A stretch of DNA of 41,752 nucleotides. Source: Deltaproteobacteria bacterium. GTDB lineage: Bacteria; Myxococcota; B64-G9. Positions 17,571-27,421 of this stretch are shown one piece after another. Numbering within the stretch: position 1 is the stretch's first letter; every line of letters begins with the position of its first letter. Below the pieces are notes generated by a model. The model searched no databases. It saw nothing but the letters and a program-made list of their open reading frames with translations, and was not told where the DNA came from. Both the position numbers and the translations under genes were made by a program. The stretch lies in NCBI GenBank assembly GCA_030622135.1, contig JAUXGL010000012.1, positions 1-41,752 on the forward strand, written 5' to 3'.

Positions 17571-18245
17571 ATGATTCAGCTGCGCACCATACTGACGGTT
17601 TTCCACACTCCCCAGAGGGCCTTCCAGGCTTTGCTGGACCGGCCCCGGCCCCGGGCCCTGGTTGCCGTGTTGTTGCTGATCGTAGTCGGCTTGGCGGTCA
17701 ACGCCACCATCTCCGCAAGGATCGACCGCGAAGCCCAGGTGCGTCTGACCGCCCAGGAACTGGTTGCCGAGCCCGGTGGGAAAGTCTCCGAGACCGAAAT
17801 CAAGAAAGAAGCCGTCCGGGCCCTGAATGTCCGGCGCATCGTCGGCTACGTATTCGTGGTCGTGGTCATTCCGTTCATGACTCTGGCGCTGGCGATCCTG
17901 TTCTGGTTGCCCGGTCGTTTCTCGAAGCAGAGAGTTTCCTTCAAGACCAGCTATTCCATCGCCGCCCACCTGTGGCTTCCCTATGGCCTGCGCCAGCTGA
18001 TATCCATCCCGGTGATCCTGACCTATCCGAGCCTGGATCCCCTGCAGACCGAGAACCTCTTCAAGACCGATCTGGGCTCCCTGATCCCGGTCCCGGGTGC
18101 TGCTCTCATCGATCCCTTCTGGATCTGGACCGCCGTGCTCCTGGCCCTGGCCGGCCGTGCCGCCGGCTGGAAAACCTGGAAATCCGTGCTGATGGGCGTA
18201 ATAGTGTGGTTGATCCTGGGCTTCGTCGGCCGGGCGTTGGTGTAA
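17571..18245 (+). CDS. Yip1-like multi-TM membrane protein
   Basis: MIQLRTILTVFHTPQRAFQALLDRPRP...; five or so hydrophobic segments. Confidence 0.6.
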   Translation: MIQLRTILTVFHTPQRAFQALLDRPRPRALVAVLLLIVVGLAVNATISARIDREAQVRLTAQELVAEPGGKVSETEIKKEAVRALNVRRIVGYVFVVVVIPFMTLALAILFWLPGRFSKQRVSFKTSYSIAAHLWLPYGLRQLISIPVILTYPSLDPLQTENLFKTDLGSLIPVPGAALIDPFWIWTAVLLALAGRAAGWKTWKSVLMGVIVWLILGFVGRALV

Positions 18246-18269
18246 CCAAAGCATTTCGGAGAAGGACCC

Positions 18270-19595
18270 ATGCTAAAACTTCTCGTCGTTGTCATCCTGG
18301 CCCAGCAGTCACCCCAGCAGTCACCCATGAGTCTCGAAGACTGCATTCGCGCGGCGCTGCGAAAAAATGTCGACGTGGGCCTTGCCCAGAAGGATGTGGA
18401 GAGTGCCCGGGCACGGAAACTGGGCACGCGCGCCGGTTACCTGCCCCGCCTGGATATGACCTTGCAGGACGGCTACTATTTTACCGGCAGCCAGGAAGTC
18501 GTATACGGTTTTGGCGGGACACCGGTAAGGTTGACTCAACCCGCCTCCGATGACGATACCCATTATTTCGGCCTGCGCTTGTCGCAGAACATCTTCGACG
18601 GTGGTAAATGGTGGAACCAGGTCGAGCGCGCCGACAAGTCTATCAACGTGACCCGGTTGGCCCTGAAGGCTACCCGCGAATCCATTGCCCATGACACCAT
18701 CGCGACATTCTATGAGCTTTTGAAAGCACAAAAGGAAGCGGAAGTTTTGCGGCAGTCGCTGGAAACCAGCCTGGATCAGCTCCGCCTGGCCGAAGAGCGC
18801 TATCGCCTGGGTGCTGCTTCCAGGGTGGACGTGGCTGTGGCCAAGGTTAACATGGGTGAGGACCGCATCGCCATCCAGCACCAGCAACGCGTGATCGGTA
18901 ACGCCATGGTCAATCTGAACCGGGTAATGGGACGGTCGCCTCTGACAGCGCTGGTCATTCAAGAGCCGGGGGATACACAAGATCTAGCCGGTTCACCGAG
19001 TTACAGAGAAGTTCCCGAAACCCATTTTCTTCTTCGGATGTACGCGGCCGCCCAGGAGCGGGCCAATCTGGACGTTACCATCGCCAAGGGTGATCGTTGG
19101 CCCCAGGTGTCGGGGAGCATTTCGTACAGCCGGCAGGACCCCGAGTTTTACAAGGTCTACTCGCGTTTCGATCAGCTTTATCGGCTTGCCTTTCTGCTGA
19201 ACATCTCTTTCCCCATATTCGATGGTTTCTTGACCAGTTCGAATATCGATCGGGCCGAGGTGGCGTCGGAGCGGGTCAAGCTGGAGAAATTCAAGGCCAG
19301 ACAGGATCTCGAGATGGGCTTGTCCAAGGCCCTGACTGATTTCCTGAGCCTGCGGGCCATCTCCAGGATTGAGGCGGACAATATCGTTGCGGCCGAGCAG
19401 CGTCTCGAATTGGCCAAGGAGAGTTACGAAGTTGGTCAGGGCACGGCATTGGAGCTTCGGGAAGCCCAGCTGGCGCTGAACCGGGCAAAGCTGACCGCGG
19501 TTCAAACTCGATATGAGCTCAGGATTGCCTTTTCGGTGTACCATCAAGCCCGGGGCGATTTGCTGAAGACCTATCTTCCCAAGGAGAACCCATGA
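18270..19595 (+). CDS. TolC-family outer membrane efflux protein
   Basis: MSLEDCIRAALRKNVDVGLAQKDVESARAR; paired coiled-coil repeats; ATGA overlap with next gene. Confidence 0.93.
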   Translation: MLKLLVVVILAQQSPQQSPMSLEDCIRAALRKNVDVGLAQKDVESARARKLGTRAGYLPRLDMTLQDGYYFTGSQEVVYGFGGTPVRLTQPASDDDTHYFGLRLSQNIFDGGKWWNQVERADKSINVTRLALKATRESIAHDTIATFYELLKAQKEAEVLRQSLETSLDQLRLAEERYRLGAASRVDVAVAKVNMGEDRIAIQHQQRVIGNAMVNLNRVMGRSPLTALVIQEPGDTQDLAGSPSYREVPETHFLLRMYAAAQERANLDVTIAKGDRWPQVSGSISYSRQDPEFYKVYSRFDQLYRLAFLLNISFPIFDGFLTSSNIDRAEVASERVKLEKFKARQDLEMGLSKALTDFLSLRAISRIEADNIVAAEQRLELAKESYEVGQGTALELREAQLALNRAKLTAVQTRYELRIAFSVYHQARGDLLKTYLPKENP

Positions 19596-20899
19596 GTGTG
19601 AAACGCATCGTCATCATTGTCGTGGTGGTGGGGATTATAGCCGCCGTTCTGGTGATGAATCTGGGGCCCAAGGAGAAGATCAAGGCTTTGGTGGAGACGG
19701 AAGCGGCGCGGGTGGAGCCGATTACGCAGGTGGTGACCGCTTCGGGAAAGATCCGGCCGGAGACGCAGGTGAAGGTGTCGGCGGACGTGGGCGGGTATAT
19801 CCGCAAGCTGACCGTGAAGGCCGGTGAGCGGGTCGAAAAGGGAAAGCTGCTGGTGGAGGTGGATCCGGAGATTTACCGGGCGCGGGTGCTCGAGGCCCAG
19901 GCGGCGGAGAAGACCGCCCAGGCGCGGGTGAAGCTGGCCGAGGCGTCGCTTACTCGCGCGCAGGGGGAGGCGCGGCGGGTGCGGGGGTTGTACAAGAAGG
20001 ATCTGACCTCGGCGGCCAACCTGGAGAGGGCCCAGGCGGATCTGCAGATCGCCCAGGCGGAGGTGGACGCCACCGGAGGGCAGCTGCTGCAGGCTCAGGC
20101 TTCCTTGTTCCGGGCGCACAAGGACCTGCAGAAGTGCACCATCTCGGCGCCGATGTCCGGGACGGTGATCGAGCTGCAGAAGGAGTTGGGCGAGCGGGTG
20201 TCCGGCGGAGATTTCCGCGAGGACATCATCATGACCGTGGCGGATCTCTCCCGCATGGAGGTAGAGGTGGAGGTGGGGGAGCGGGACGTGGTGCTAATCC
20301 ATGAGAACGACTCGGCGGAGATCGAAGTGGACGCCTATCCCGGGGAGAAGGTTCCCGGCACGGTCAAGGAGATCGCCAACGCCGGCGTGACCCGCAACCA
20401 GTGGACCGAGTCGGAGGTGACCAACTTTCGCGTGGTGGTGCTGGTGGGCGATACCGATAAGGTCCTGCGCCCGCAGATGTCCGCCACGGTGAGTATCAAG
20501 ACCGCTCACGAGGAAAAGGCCCTGACCGTGCCCATCCAGAGCGTGACCCTGAGACGGCCCGCGGAAATCCAAGACGGCGATAAAGAGCCCGAGACGCCCC
20601 GCCCACCCGCCGCCGTAAAAAAAGCCGGTGCCGGTCCCGGTCAACCCATGGGCAGACAACCGGTGGAGGTGGTTTTCGTGGTAGAGGACGGCCGGGCCCT
20701 GGCGCGCGAGGTCAAGACCGGCCTGTCGTCGGACACGCGCATCGAGATTCTTTCGGGCATCGCGGCGGGCGTCTCGGTGGTATCGGGCCCCTTCCGCGTC
20801 CTTTCCAAGGAGCTGAAGCACCAAGACGAGGTGCGTACGGATGGCCCCCGCCCCGACCAGAAGACGTCGCGTCGGCGCGGGCGTCCCCACAAACATTGA
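19592..20899 (+). CDS. periplasmic adaptor (MacA/HlyD-like membrane fusion protein)
   Basis: N-terminal TM; ASGKIRPETQVKVSADVGGYIRKLTVKAGERVEKGKLLVEVD biotinyl-lipoyl-like hairpin. Confidence 0.92.
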   Translation: MSVKRIVIIVVVVGIIAAVLVMNLGPKEKIKALVETEAARVEPITQVVTASGKIRPETQVKVSADVGGYIRKLTVKAGERVEKGKLLVEVDPEIYRARVLEAQAAEKTAQARVKLAEASLTRAQGEARRVRGLYKKDLTSAANLERAQADLQIAQAEVDATGGQLLQAQASLFRAHKDLQKCTISAPMSGTVIELQKELGERVSGGDFREDIIMTVADLSRMEVEVEVGERDVVLIHENDSAEIEVDAYPGEKVPGTVKEIANAGVTRNQWTESEVTNFRVVVLVGDTDKVLRPQMSATVSIKTAHEEKALTVPIQSVTLRRPAEIQDGDKEPETPRPPAAVKKAGAGPGQPMGRQPVEVVFVVEDGRALAREVKTGLSSDTRIEILSGIAAGVSVVSGPFRVLSKELKHQDEVRTDGPRPDQKTSRRRGRPHKH

Positions 20900-20906
20900 G
20901 GATGTC

Positions 20907-22184
20907 GTGGCTAGTTGGGTGAGAGACGGTTCGGGCAGGAGTAGGCCCGGGTGGCTGGCGTCGCACTGGTACGCCGGCGCCTCCGGCGTAGGCGTGGCCC
21001 TGAGCGCGCTGTGGTCGAACAAGTTCCGGGCGGTCATGACCTCGCTGGGGATCGTCATCGGCGTCATGACCGTCACCGGGATCCTGTCCATCATCCACGG
21101 ACTGAAACAGGGGTTCAAGAGCCAGATGGACCTGATGGGGGTGCACAGCCTGTATGTTTCCCAGCATCCCTGGGCGTCGCACCGCGAATGGTACAAGTAC
21201 CGCAACCGGCCGCGGATCAGCGCGGGGCAGTACCGCCGCCTGGCCGAGTTGGTGCCGTTCGCCGAGGCCATGGCTCCCCAGGAGCGTGGCCGGGCCCGGG
21301 TGGAGCGGGGTAGCGAGAAGATCAACGACGTCGAATTGATCGGCACCAACAGCCAGTTCGCGCGGATCACCGGCTACACCATCCGCCAGGGCCGATTTTT
21401 ATCACCCGCCGACATCGAGTTTGAGCGTCCTTTCGTGGTGCTGGGCTCCGAGGTGGCCGAGAAGCTCTTCAGCCACACCGACCCGCTGGGAAAGCCGGTG
21501 CTAATCCAGGGGATGCGCTACCGGGTCATCGGGATCTTGAAGCAGCAGGGCAGCTTCCTGGGCCGTAGCCGTGACGTGATGGCCCTCATTCCCCTCGGGC
21601 GTTTCCGCGGGACCTTCGGGTCCCGGCGCGGGATGAATATCGCCATCAAGGTGATCCCGGAGGTTAGCCTGGAGGAGGCCGAGGCGGAGCTGCAGGGCAT
21701 CATGCGCAGAGTGCGTGGATTGCGCCCCAAGGACCCCGACAACTTTTCCATCAACCAGCAGAAGGTGTTGACCGAGATGTACGACAAGCTCACCGGGACG
21801 CTGTCCATGGTCATCATCATCGTGGGAATGATCTCGTTGCTCGTCGGCGGCATCGGCATCATGAACATCATGTTGGTTTCGGTCACCGAGCGCACCCGGG
21901 AGATCGGCATCCGCAAGGCCCTGGGCGCGCGCCGGAAGGCGGTGCTGTTTCAGTTTCTGATCGAGTGCCTGATGCTGAGCGGGATCGGCGGGTTGATCGG
22001 GCTGGGCGTCGGGTTCGGGGTCGCCTACGTCGTGGATGCCGTCTCGCCGCTGCCGGCCAAGGTCTCGCTGTTTGCGATATTCGCCGGCATCGGTTTTTCG
22101 GCCGCGGTGGGGATATTCTTCGGCATCTATCCGGCCTGGCGGGCCTCCCGGCTGGATCCCATCGAGGCCCTGAGGTACGAGTGA
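20907..22184 (+). CDS. MacB/FtsX-type ABC transporter permease (no ATPase domain), start uncertain
   Basis: ALWSNKFRAVMTSLGIVIGVMTV...SVTERTREIGIRKALGARRKAVLFQFLIE...YPAWRASRLDPIEALRYE. Confidence 0.9.
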   Translation: MASWVRDGSGRSRPGWLASHWYAGASGVGVALSALWSNKFRAVMTSLGIVIGVMTVTGILSIIHGLKQGFKSQMDLMGVHSLYVSQHPWASHREWYKYRNRPRISAGQYRRLAELVPFAEAMAPQERGRARVERGSEKINDVELIGTNSQFARITGYTIRQGRFLSPADIEFERPFVVLGSEVAEKLFSHTDPLGKPVLIQGMRYRVIGILKQQGSFLGRSRDVMALIPLGRFRGTFGSRRGMNIAIKVIPEVSLEEAEAELQGIMRRVRGLRPKDPDNFSINQQKVLTEMYDKLTGTLSMVIIIVGMISLLVGGIGIMNIMLVSVTERTREIGIRKALGARRKAVLFQFLIECLMLSGIGGLIGLGVGFGVAYVVDAVSPLPAKVSLFAIFAGIGFSAAVGIFFGIYPAWRASRLDPIEALRYE

Positions 22185-23416
22185 TGCGCGTGGGCGATCT
22201 GGTTACCGGTGCGCTGGGGGCCTTCTGGATCAACAAGCTCCGCTCCGGCCTGACCGTCCTGGGCATCGTGATCGGCGTGGGCGCGGTGGTGGCCATGCTG
22301 GCCATGACCAGCGGTTTCGAGGAATACGTCAACGAGCGGTTCAGCAGCCTGGGCGGCAACACCTTTCAGATCCAGAAGTGGCCGGCCATGCGCATGGGCG
22401 GCAGCCGGCACATGGCCAAGTACCGCAAGCGCAAGGACATCACCATGGCCAACGCCGAGGCGGTGCGCGAGCGGGACGAGGCGGCGCGCTTCGTGGGCGC
22501 GGAACTGTGGGCCTGGGGCGGTCTGGTTCGTTCCCGCTACGGAACCACTCCGCCCAACGTGCCCGTGGTGGGAGGCACCCCCGCGTACGTTTCCAATAAC
22601 GGGTGCGATTTCTCCCAGGGGCGGAACATGAACGCGTTCGACATGTTGCACGAGCGCAACGTGGCGATCCTGGGAGCGGACGTGGCCACCACCCTCTTCC
22701 CACACTCCTCGCCGGTGGAACAGAACGTGGTTTTCAGCGGCCGGCGGTTCCAGGTGATCGGGGTGCTGGCCGCCAGGGGCAGCTTTTTCGGGATGGGCAG
22801 CCGCGACAACTTCGTGGTGATTCCCATTACCGCCTTCATTCGCATCTACGGCAAGAACCGCTCGGTCAACATAACCGTCCAGGCGCTGGGCCCGCAGGTG
22901 TTCGATTGGGCCAAGGATCGGGCCATCCAGATCATGCGCCAGGAACGCCGGCTCAAGCCGGGTCAGGATAACGACTTCGACATTTTCTCCAACGAATCGA
23001 TCATCGACACCGTTTCGGGAATCACCAGGTACATCACCCTGGCGGCCATCGGCATTGCCATCCTGTCGCTGGTCGTGGGCGGGATCGGCATCATGAACAT
23101 CATGATGGTCTCCGTCACCGAGCGCACCCGGGAGATAGGGGTACGCCGGGCGTTGGGGGCTCGCAAGGCCGACATCCTGTGGCAGTTCACCGTCGAGGCG
23201 GTCATCCTTTCCGCGCTGGGCGGGCTGATCGGGTTGGGAGCCGGGTACGGTGCGGCCTATCTGGCCAAGGCCATGGCCGATCTGCCCGCCGCCGCGCCGC
23301 CCTGGGCGGTGGCGGTGGCCCTGGGCATGTCCTCGCTGGTGGGCCTGGTCTTCGGCATCTACCCCGCCTGGCGGGCCTCGCAACTGGATCCCATCGTGGC
23401 GCTGCGCTACGAGTAA
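22184..23416 (+). CDS. second MacB/FtsX-type ABC transporter permease (no ATPase domain)
   Basis: ATG overlaps previous TGA; NKLRSGLTVLGIVIGVGAVVAML...SVTERTREIGVRRALGARKADILWQFTVEA...ALRYE. Confidence 0.92.
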   Translation: MRVGDLVTGALGAFWINKLRSGLTVLGIVIGVGAVVAMLAMTSGFEEYVNERFSSLGGNTFQIQKWPAMRMGGSRHMAKYRKRKDITMANAEAVRERDEAARFVGAELWAWGGLVRSRYGTTPPNVPVVGGTPAYVSNNGCDFSQGRNMNAFDMLHERNVAILGADVATTLFPHSSPVEQNVVFSGRRFQVIGVLAARGSFFGMGSRDNFVVIPITAFIRIYGKNRSVNITVQALGPQVFDWAKDRAIQIMRQERRLKPGQDNDFDIFSNESIIDTVSGITRYITLAAIGIAILSLVVGGIGIMNIMMVSVTERTREIGVRRALGARKADILWQFTVEAVILSALGGLIGLGAGYGAAYLAKAMADLPAAAPPWAVAVALGMSSLVGLVFGIYPAWRASQLDPIVALRYE

Positions 23417-23472
23417 GGGGTGAATGGGGGGTGAATTGGGTGGGATTGGGACCCCCGGCCCCCTTCGCTTCC

Positions 23473-23502
23473 TTTACAGGTGTTGTGGGCCTGTTCTATG
23501 AT
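23473..23502 (+). promoter_or_regulatory. candidate sigma70 promoter TTTACA-N18-TATGAT
   Basis: 34 nt before the ATG at 23536. Confidence 0.45.
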
Positions 23503-23535
23503 GCCGGGTGATCGCTCAATTGTTCAGGAGGTGCC

Positions 23536-24513
23536 ATGCGGGTCTTGACTGTTGTGGTTGCCCTTTTGGGGTTGCCTGCTTTCATGGCTGGCGGAGCCGA
23601 TAAGGCTGAAACCGGCGCAAAGGTTTCGGCGCAGCCGTCACCGCCGCCGAAGCCGGAGATCCGGAACCTCCAGGTGAAGAGCGGGGCGGTGCTTTTTGGG
23701 ATCCGGCTGGAGCCCGGCGTGCCCGATCCGGAGGAGGTGGTGGAGGTGGCCATCGAGATGGCCGAGATCCCGCCCATTCCCGATCCCATTTATGGAGAGC
23801 GCATACCGGTGAAGGGAGCGGAGATCGTGGCCGAGGTGGCGGACGCGGCTGGGTACACGGTGAGATACCGGGTGCATCCGCTCCAGGATGCGGGTTCGTA
23901 CGGATTTCACTTTACCCCCCAAAGGCAGGACAACTACCGGGTTACGCTGAAGGGGGTTTACAAGACCAAAAAGTTCGATCCCCATTTTCGCGTTCCCGTC
24001 GGTATTTGGCCTTTTGCCAAGGTGGACGAGCCGGGCTCGACTTCACCGGTGTCGGCCCAACCGGTTTCCAGCCGTATGCCCGCGGTGCCCGGTGGGGTGA
24101 AAGTCCCGGCCGTGCCAGGAGGTGCTGCACCCAAGGGGACCGCACCCGGACTGCGGCGGTCCCCGCTTCGCAGCGGCATGCAGACGCTGGGGGAGTCCTG
24201 GGCCCGGGCCGGGGAAGCCCTGCACATGGGTCGGCGCCCGGACCTGAAAGCTGCCCGGGTGGCGTCTAGCCGGATGCAGGCGGCGGTCACGGAGGCCGCG
24301 GAGATCAACCCGTCGGATTCCGAGTTCAAGTCGTTGATGGCGGAGCTGAACCTGGCCCTGGATCGGTTCGAGAAAGTCGCCGGGTCCGCTAAAGCCCCGG
24401 CGACCATAAAGGCCTTCTGGCGAATCGGCAGCCACCACTGCAACCGCTGCCACTTCAAGATGCGCTGGAAGATGATCGACGATCTGAATGCTTTTCCGGC
24501 CGTGCTTCAGTAA
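23536..24513 (+). CDS. secreted protein with C-terminal cytochrome c'-like domain
   Basis: Signal peptide; Pro/Gly-rich linker; helical C-terminus with HHCNRCHFKMRW (single CxxCH near the C-terminus). Confidence 0.75.
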   Translation: MRVLTVVVALLGLPAFMAGGADKAETGAKVSAQPSPPPKPEIRNLQVKSGAVLFGIRLEPGVPDPEEVVEVAIEMAEIPPIPDPIYGERIPVKGAEIVAEVADAAGYTVRYRVHPLQDAGSYGFHFTPQRQDNYRVTLKGVYKTKKFDPHFRVPVGIWPFAKVDEPGSTSPVSAQPVSSRMPAVPGGVKVPAVPGGAAPKGTAPGLRRSPLRSGMQTLGESWARAGEALHMGRRPDLKAARVASSRMQAAVTEAAEINPSDSEFKSLMAELNLALDRFEKVAGSAKAPATIKAFWRIGSHHCNRCHFKMRWKMIDDLNAFPAVLQ

Positions 24514-24528
24514 GCCCAGGAGGAAGAT

Positions 24529-25473
24529 ATGCTCAAGATCTGCAAGCTTGCTCTGCCGGTCGCATTGTTGGTTGCGCTTGCGGTTTTTCCCGCGGCGGCC
24601 GATGAGTCGCTGCCGTTCATCGGAGACGTTACCAGCGGGACGAAACTGTATCGGATGAACTGCGCCGTCTGCCACGGTTTTGACGGCTCGGGGGTCGATC
24701 CGACAGCGTTTATGCTGAAGATCAAACCGGCCGATCATCGCGACGGGTCCCTGATGAACGCCCGCGACAACCAAATGATCTACCGGGTTATCCAACTCGG
24801 TTGCAAAGGGGCCGGCTGCAAGGGGGCCATGCCTCCATTTTCCGACAGCCTGGATAAACTGGACACCTGGGATTTGGTGGCCTACTTGCGTTCCCTGCAC
24901 TTGCCCATCACCGCCTTCTTTCCTGAAGTGGACCAGTATCTGGTCAAGCGGTACACCATCGGGAAGATGGGCAACCGGGATTTCAAGGCAGGCCAGATGG
25001 AGCGTCTCCGGGAGGTGCTGACGAATGTCGATCCGGCGGACCTTCCCCAGACCGTGTTTGCCCTGTTCCGCTCTCATCGGCGCAGGCCCAGCCCGGAGTT
25101 GGTTTCCCAAGAGCCGCGCCGCCTGGCCCAACTGCAAAAAGGCAACAAGATTGGCTACGTGTTCTTCCTGACGCTGATCGGGCCGCGGGGGAAAAAAATT
25201 CCCGTGGGGCTGTCCCTGGATACCAACTACACCATCACCAAGCTGGTCACTGCCATGGCCGATCCTGGCGTGGCCGGGGAGTACAACCTGCGTTTGGAGA
25301 AGTACGCGGGCATGGGCAAGCGCGGAGACCTCCCTGAGTTTGCCATCTCCCGGGACAAGCTGGGCAAGATCTTCGACCAGGCAGCGACCCGTGTCTATAT
25401 GCTTGCCGTCGAGGCCGCCAACTCATACGAATTGGAAGAAAGAGAACGATCCTGGGCGGACGGGACGTTTTAA
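24529..25473 (+). CDS. c-type cytochrome with long uncharacterised C-terminal domain
   Basis: Signal peptide; LYRMNCAVCHGFDGSGVD; MPPFSDSL..DTWDLVAYLRSLH. Confidence 0.85.
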   Translation: MLKICKLALPVALLVALAVFPAAADESLPFIGDVTSGTKLYRMNCAVCHGFDGSGVDPTAFMLKIKPADHRDGSLMNARDNQMIYRVIQLGCKGAGCKGAMPPFSDSLDKLDTWDLVAYLRSLHLPITAFFPEVDQYLVKRYTIGKMGNRDFKAGQMERLREVLTNVDPADLPQTVFALFRSHRRRPSPELVSQEPRRLAQLQKGNKIGYVFFLTLIGPRGKKIPVGLSLDTNYTITKLVTAMADPGVAGEYNLRLEKYAGMGKRGDLPEFAISRDKLGKIFDQAATRVYMLAVEAANSYELEERERSWADGTF

Positions 25474-25476
25474 TCT

Positions 25477-26070
25477 CTACCTTACCCATCCCGGCGGGAC
25501 GCCGCTCTTGCGGGCCTGTTCGGGCAACTCCACTTCCAGATAGCGACGGGCTTTTTTGAGGTTTTCCTGGCACCGCTCGTAGGCGGCCAGGGTCTTCTGG
25601 TACCTCTGGTTGGCGCCGGGGCGGGCATGGGTGAGGCGATCCCGGCTGTTCAGATCCCGCTTGGTTCTCAGCTCTTCGCACTTTTTTTCGAGTTCAGTCA
25701 CGCGATCGCGCGCCTTTTGACTCAGCGCCTGCCATTTTTCCCTCGATTTCTGCCGTCGCTCCAGCCGGTCCTTGGCGGGGTGGGAGCGCGTTACCGGCGG
25801 TCGGGGAGGAGGTGGGGGCGGGAGCCTTTCGGTGGGCACGTGGATACCTTGCTGCCTCAGCTGTTTGCGCCGCTCACGCTCTTTTTGCAGCTTCTCCTCC
25901 AGTTCCCGCAGCACCTGACTGCGTCGGGGTTCGGGAAGTTGATCGGGATCGTCGGTGTAGTGAACCGTTCCCTTTCGGTCGACCCACTTGTAAACCTCCG
26001 CGCGGGCCGGGGATAGCGACAGAAATAAAAGGGTGACCCCAACGATCGGGAATGCATGGTGGGTTTTCAA
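25477..26070 (-). CDS. DUF4124-domain protein (TTG start)
   Basis: AEVYKWVDRKGTVHYTDDPDQLPEPRRSQVL followed by Lys/Arg/Glu-rich coiled coil. Confidence 0.85.
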   Translation of the reverse strand: MKTHHAFPIVGVTLLFLSLSPARAEVYKWVDRKGTVHYTDDPDQLPEPRRSQVLRELEEKLQKERERRKQLRQQGIHVPTERLPPPPPPRPPVTRSHPAKDRLERRQKSREKWQALSQKARDRVTELEKKCEELRTKRDLNSRDRLTHARPGANQRYQKTLAAYERCQENLKKARRYLEVELPEQARKSGVPPGWVR

Positions 26071-26168
26071 ATCGTTGCCGGCCTGGCCAGGTATTCCGCC
26101 AACTGGTGCAACTTGACGTTCGACTGCAATTTGGCCGATTTGGGGATCGTGATTTCAAACCTGGGCAT
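26067..26168 (-). CDS. 33-aa small ORF MPRFEITIPKSAKLQSNVKLHQLAEYLARPATI, overlapping the DUF4124 start (TTGA)
   Basis: ATG with AGGGA upstream; stop overlaps downstream TTG start. Confidence 0.35.
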   Translation of the reverse strand: MPRFEITIPKSAKLQSNVKLHQLAEYLARPATI

Positions 26169-26239
26169 GGCTCTAATTCCCTTTCAATCCTGTTGAAATG
26201 ATTCTAGAAAGCCAGGCATTTTATATCAAGTGTGGTCGG

Positions 26240-26269
26240 TTGACAAGGCTGGGGGGGTGGCGATAGGCT
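26240..26269 (+). promoter_or_regulatory. candidate promoter TTGACA-N18-TAGGCT
   Basis: 25 nt upstream of the ATG at 26294. Confidence 0.35.
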
Positions 26270-26293
26270 AATTAATGATACAAGGGGAACAGG

Positions 26294-27406
26294 ATGGGCA
26301 AGTGGAAGGTTTTGTTGGGGTTGGTGGTTTTTCCGTTTCTTCTGGCTGGTTGGCCCGCGGCGGGTCAGGAGACCGGTTCGAAGAAGATACTGGTATTAAA
26401 CCCGGAGAGCCGCGTTCTCAACCCCAATAAATTGCGCAACCTGGGGAAGCACCTACGTTTTTTGATCAGGAGATATCCGTCCCTGGAGGTTTTGGAAATC
26501 CCATCACTTCAGTTCAAGGTGATGAAGCGCAAGGCCAAATGCCGGGGATCGGAGACGGAATGTCTGGTGAGCATCGGCCGGCAGGTCGGGGTGAACCGGT
26601 TCCTGCATTCCGAGGTTCAGAAGCTTCCGGGCCGGTACCTGGTGGTGATGAAGCTGGTGGACGTGGACGTGGGACGGCTTATCGAGACGTCACGGCAACG
26701 TGCCCGCAGGCGTATCGGCTCGCTGCGCGGCGCCCTGCTGAAGGGATGGGTGGATCTGTTTGGTTCCCTCATTCGCAGCCAGTTGCAGGTGTCGGCCAAT
26801 GTCGTCGGGGCCGATGTTTTCCTGGACGGACGCAACATCGGCAAGACGCCGCTCATCCTCACCAAGGATCTGGGTAAGGGCACCCACATCATAGAGGTGA
26901 CCCACCTGGACTGTCTCCCCGCCCGGCAGGAGATCCAGATCGCCAAGGGTCGCAAGCTGAAGGTGTCGGTGATGCTGGAGGAGAAACCCACCGAGGTTGC
27001 CGTGGCACCGCAGCCTCCGCCGGCACCTGCCGAGGGCAAGAAGATCGGCGGCAAAGAGGAGCAAGACCCGGCGGAGTTGCTTCCGCCACCACCACCATCT
27101 CCACCATCTCCTACTCCCGTGGTTGAAGAAAAGGTGGAGACGCCGCCCGGTTCGAAGTCATTGCCGAGCAAGCAGCCGGATCCGCGGCCTTTTCTACCGT
27201 CATTCGAAACCATCGGGGGCGTCGAGAAGAAGAAGCCGGGCGAGAAGCTGCGCATCTCGGAGAGCGGGCCCATCTACAAGCAGTGGTGGTTCTGGACGGC
27301 CGTGGGAGTGGTAGTGGTGGGCGGGGTAACCGGTCTGGTGGTTGGGCTGACCGATGAAGACGAAGGCATACCGGCCGGTCGGGGCCGGGTGGTGATCGAG
27401 TTTTAA
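26294..27406 (+). CDS. PEGA-domain protein with signal peptide and C-terminal TM helix
   Basis: VVGADVFLDGRNIGKTPLILTKDLGKGTHIIEVTHLD; QWWFWTAVGVVVVGGVTGLVVGL. Confidence 0.85.
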   Translation: MGKWKVLLGLVVFPFLLAGWPAAGQETGSKKILVLNPESRVLNPNKLRNLGKHLRFLIRRYPSLEVLEIPSLQFKVMKRKAKCRGSETECLVSIGRQVGVNRFLHSEVQKLPGRYLVVMKLVDVDVGRLIETSRQRARRRIGSLRGALLKGWVDLFGSLIRSQLQVSANVVGADVFLDGRNIGKTPLILTKDLGKGTHIIEVTHLDCLPARQEIQIAKGRKLKVSVMLEEKPTEVAVAPQPPPAPAEGKKIGGKEEQDPAELLPPPPPSPPSPTPVVEEKVETPPGSKSLPSKQPDPRPFLPSFETIGGVEKKKPGEKLRISESGPIYKQWWFWTAVGVVVVGGVTGLVVGLTDEDEGIPAGRGRVVIEF

Positions 27407-27421
27407 CCAGAGGAAGGAATC

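Noticed and set aside
18302-18327. 12-bp tandem duplication CAGCAGTCACCC x2 in the TolC signal region
   Set aside because: Tiny in-frame duplication (QQSPQQSP) with no evident function
20294-21370. 358-aa minus-strand ORF across the macA/permease boundary
   Set aside because: Spans two well-supported plus-strand genes; no domain signal
22127-23383. 418-aa minus-strand ORF opposite the second permease
   Set aside because: Antisense shadow ORF; plus strand has clear FtsX motifs
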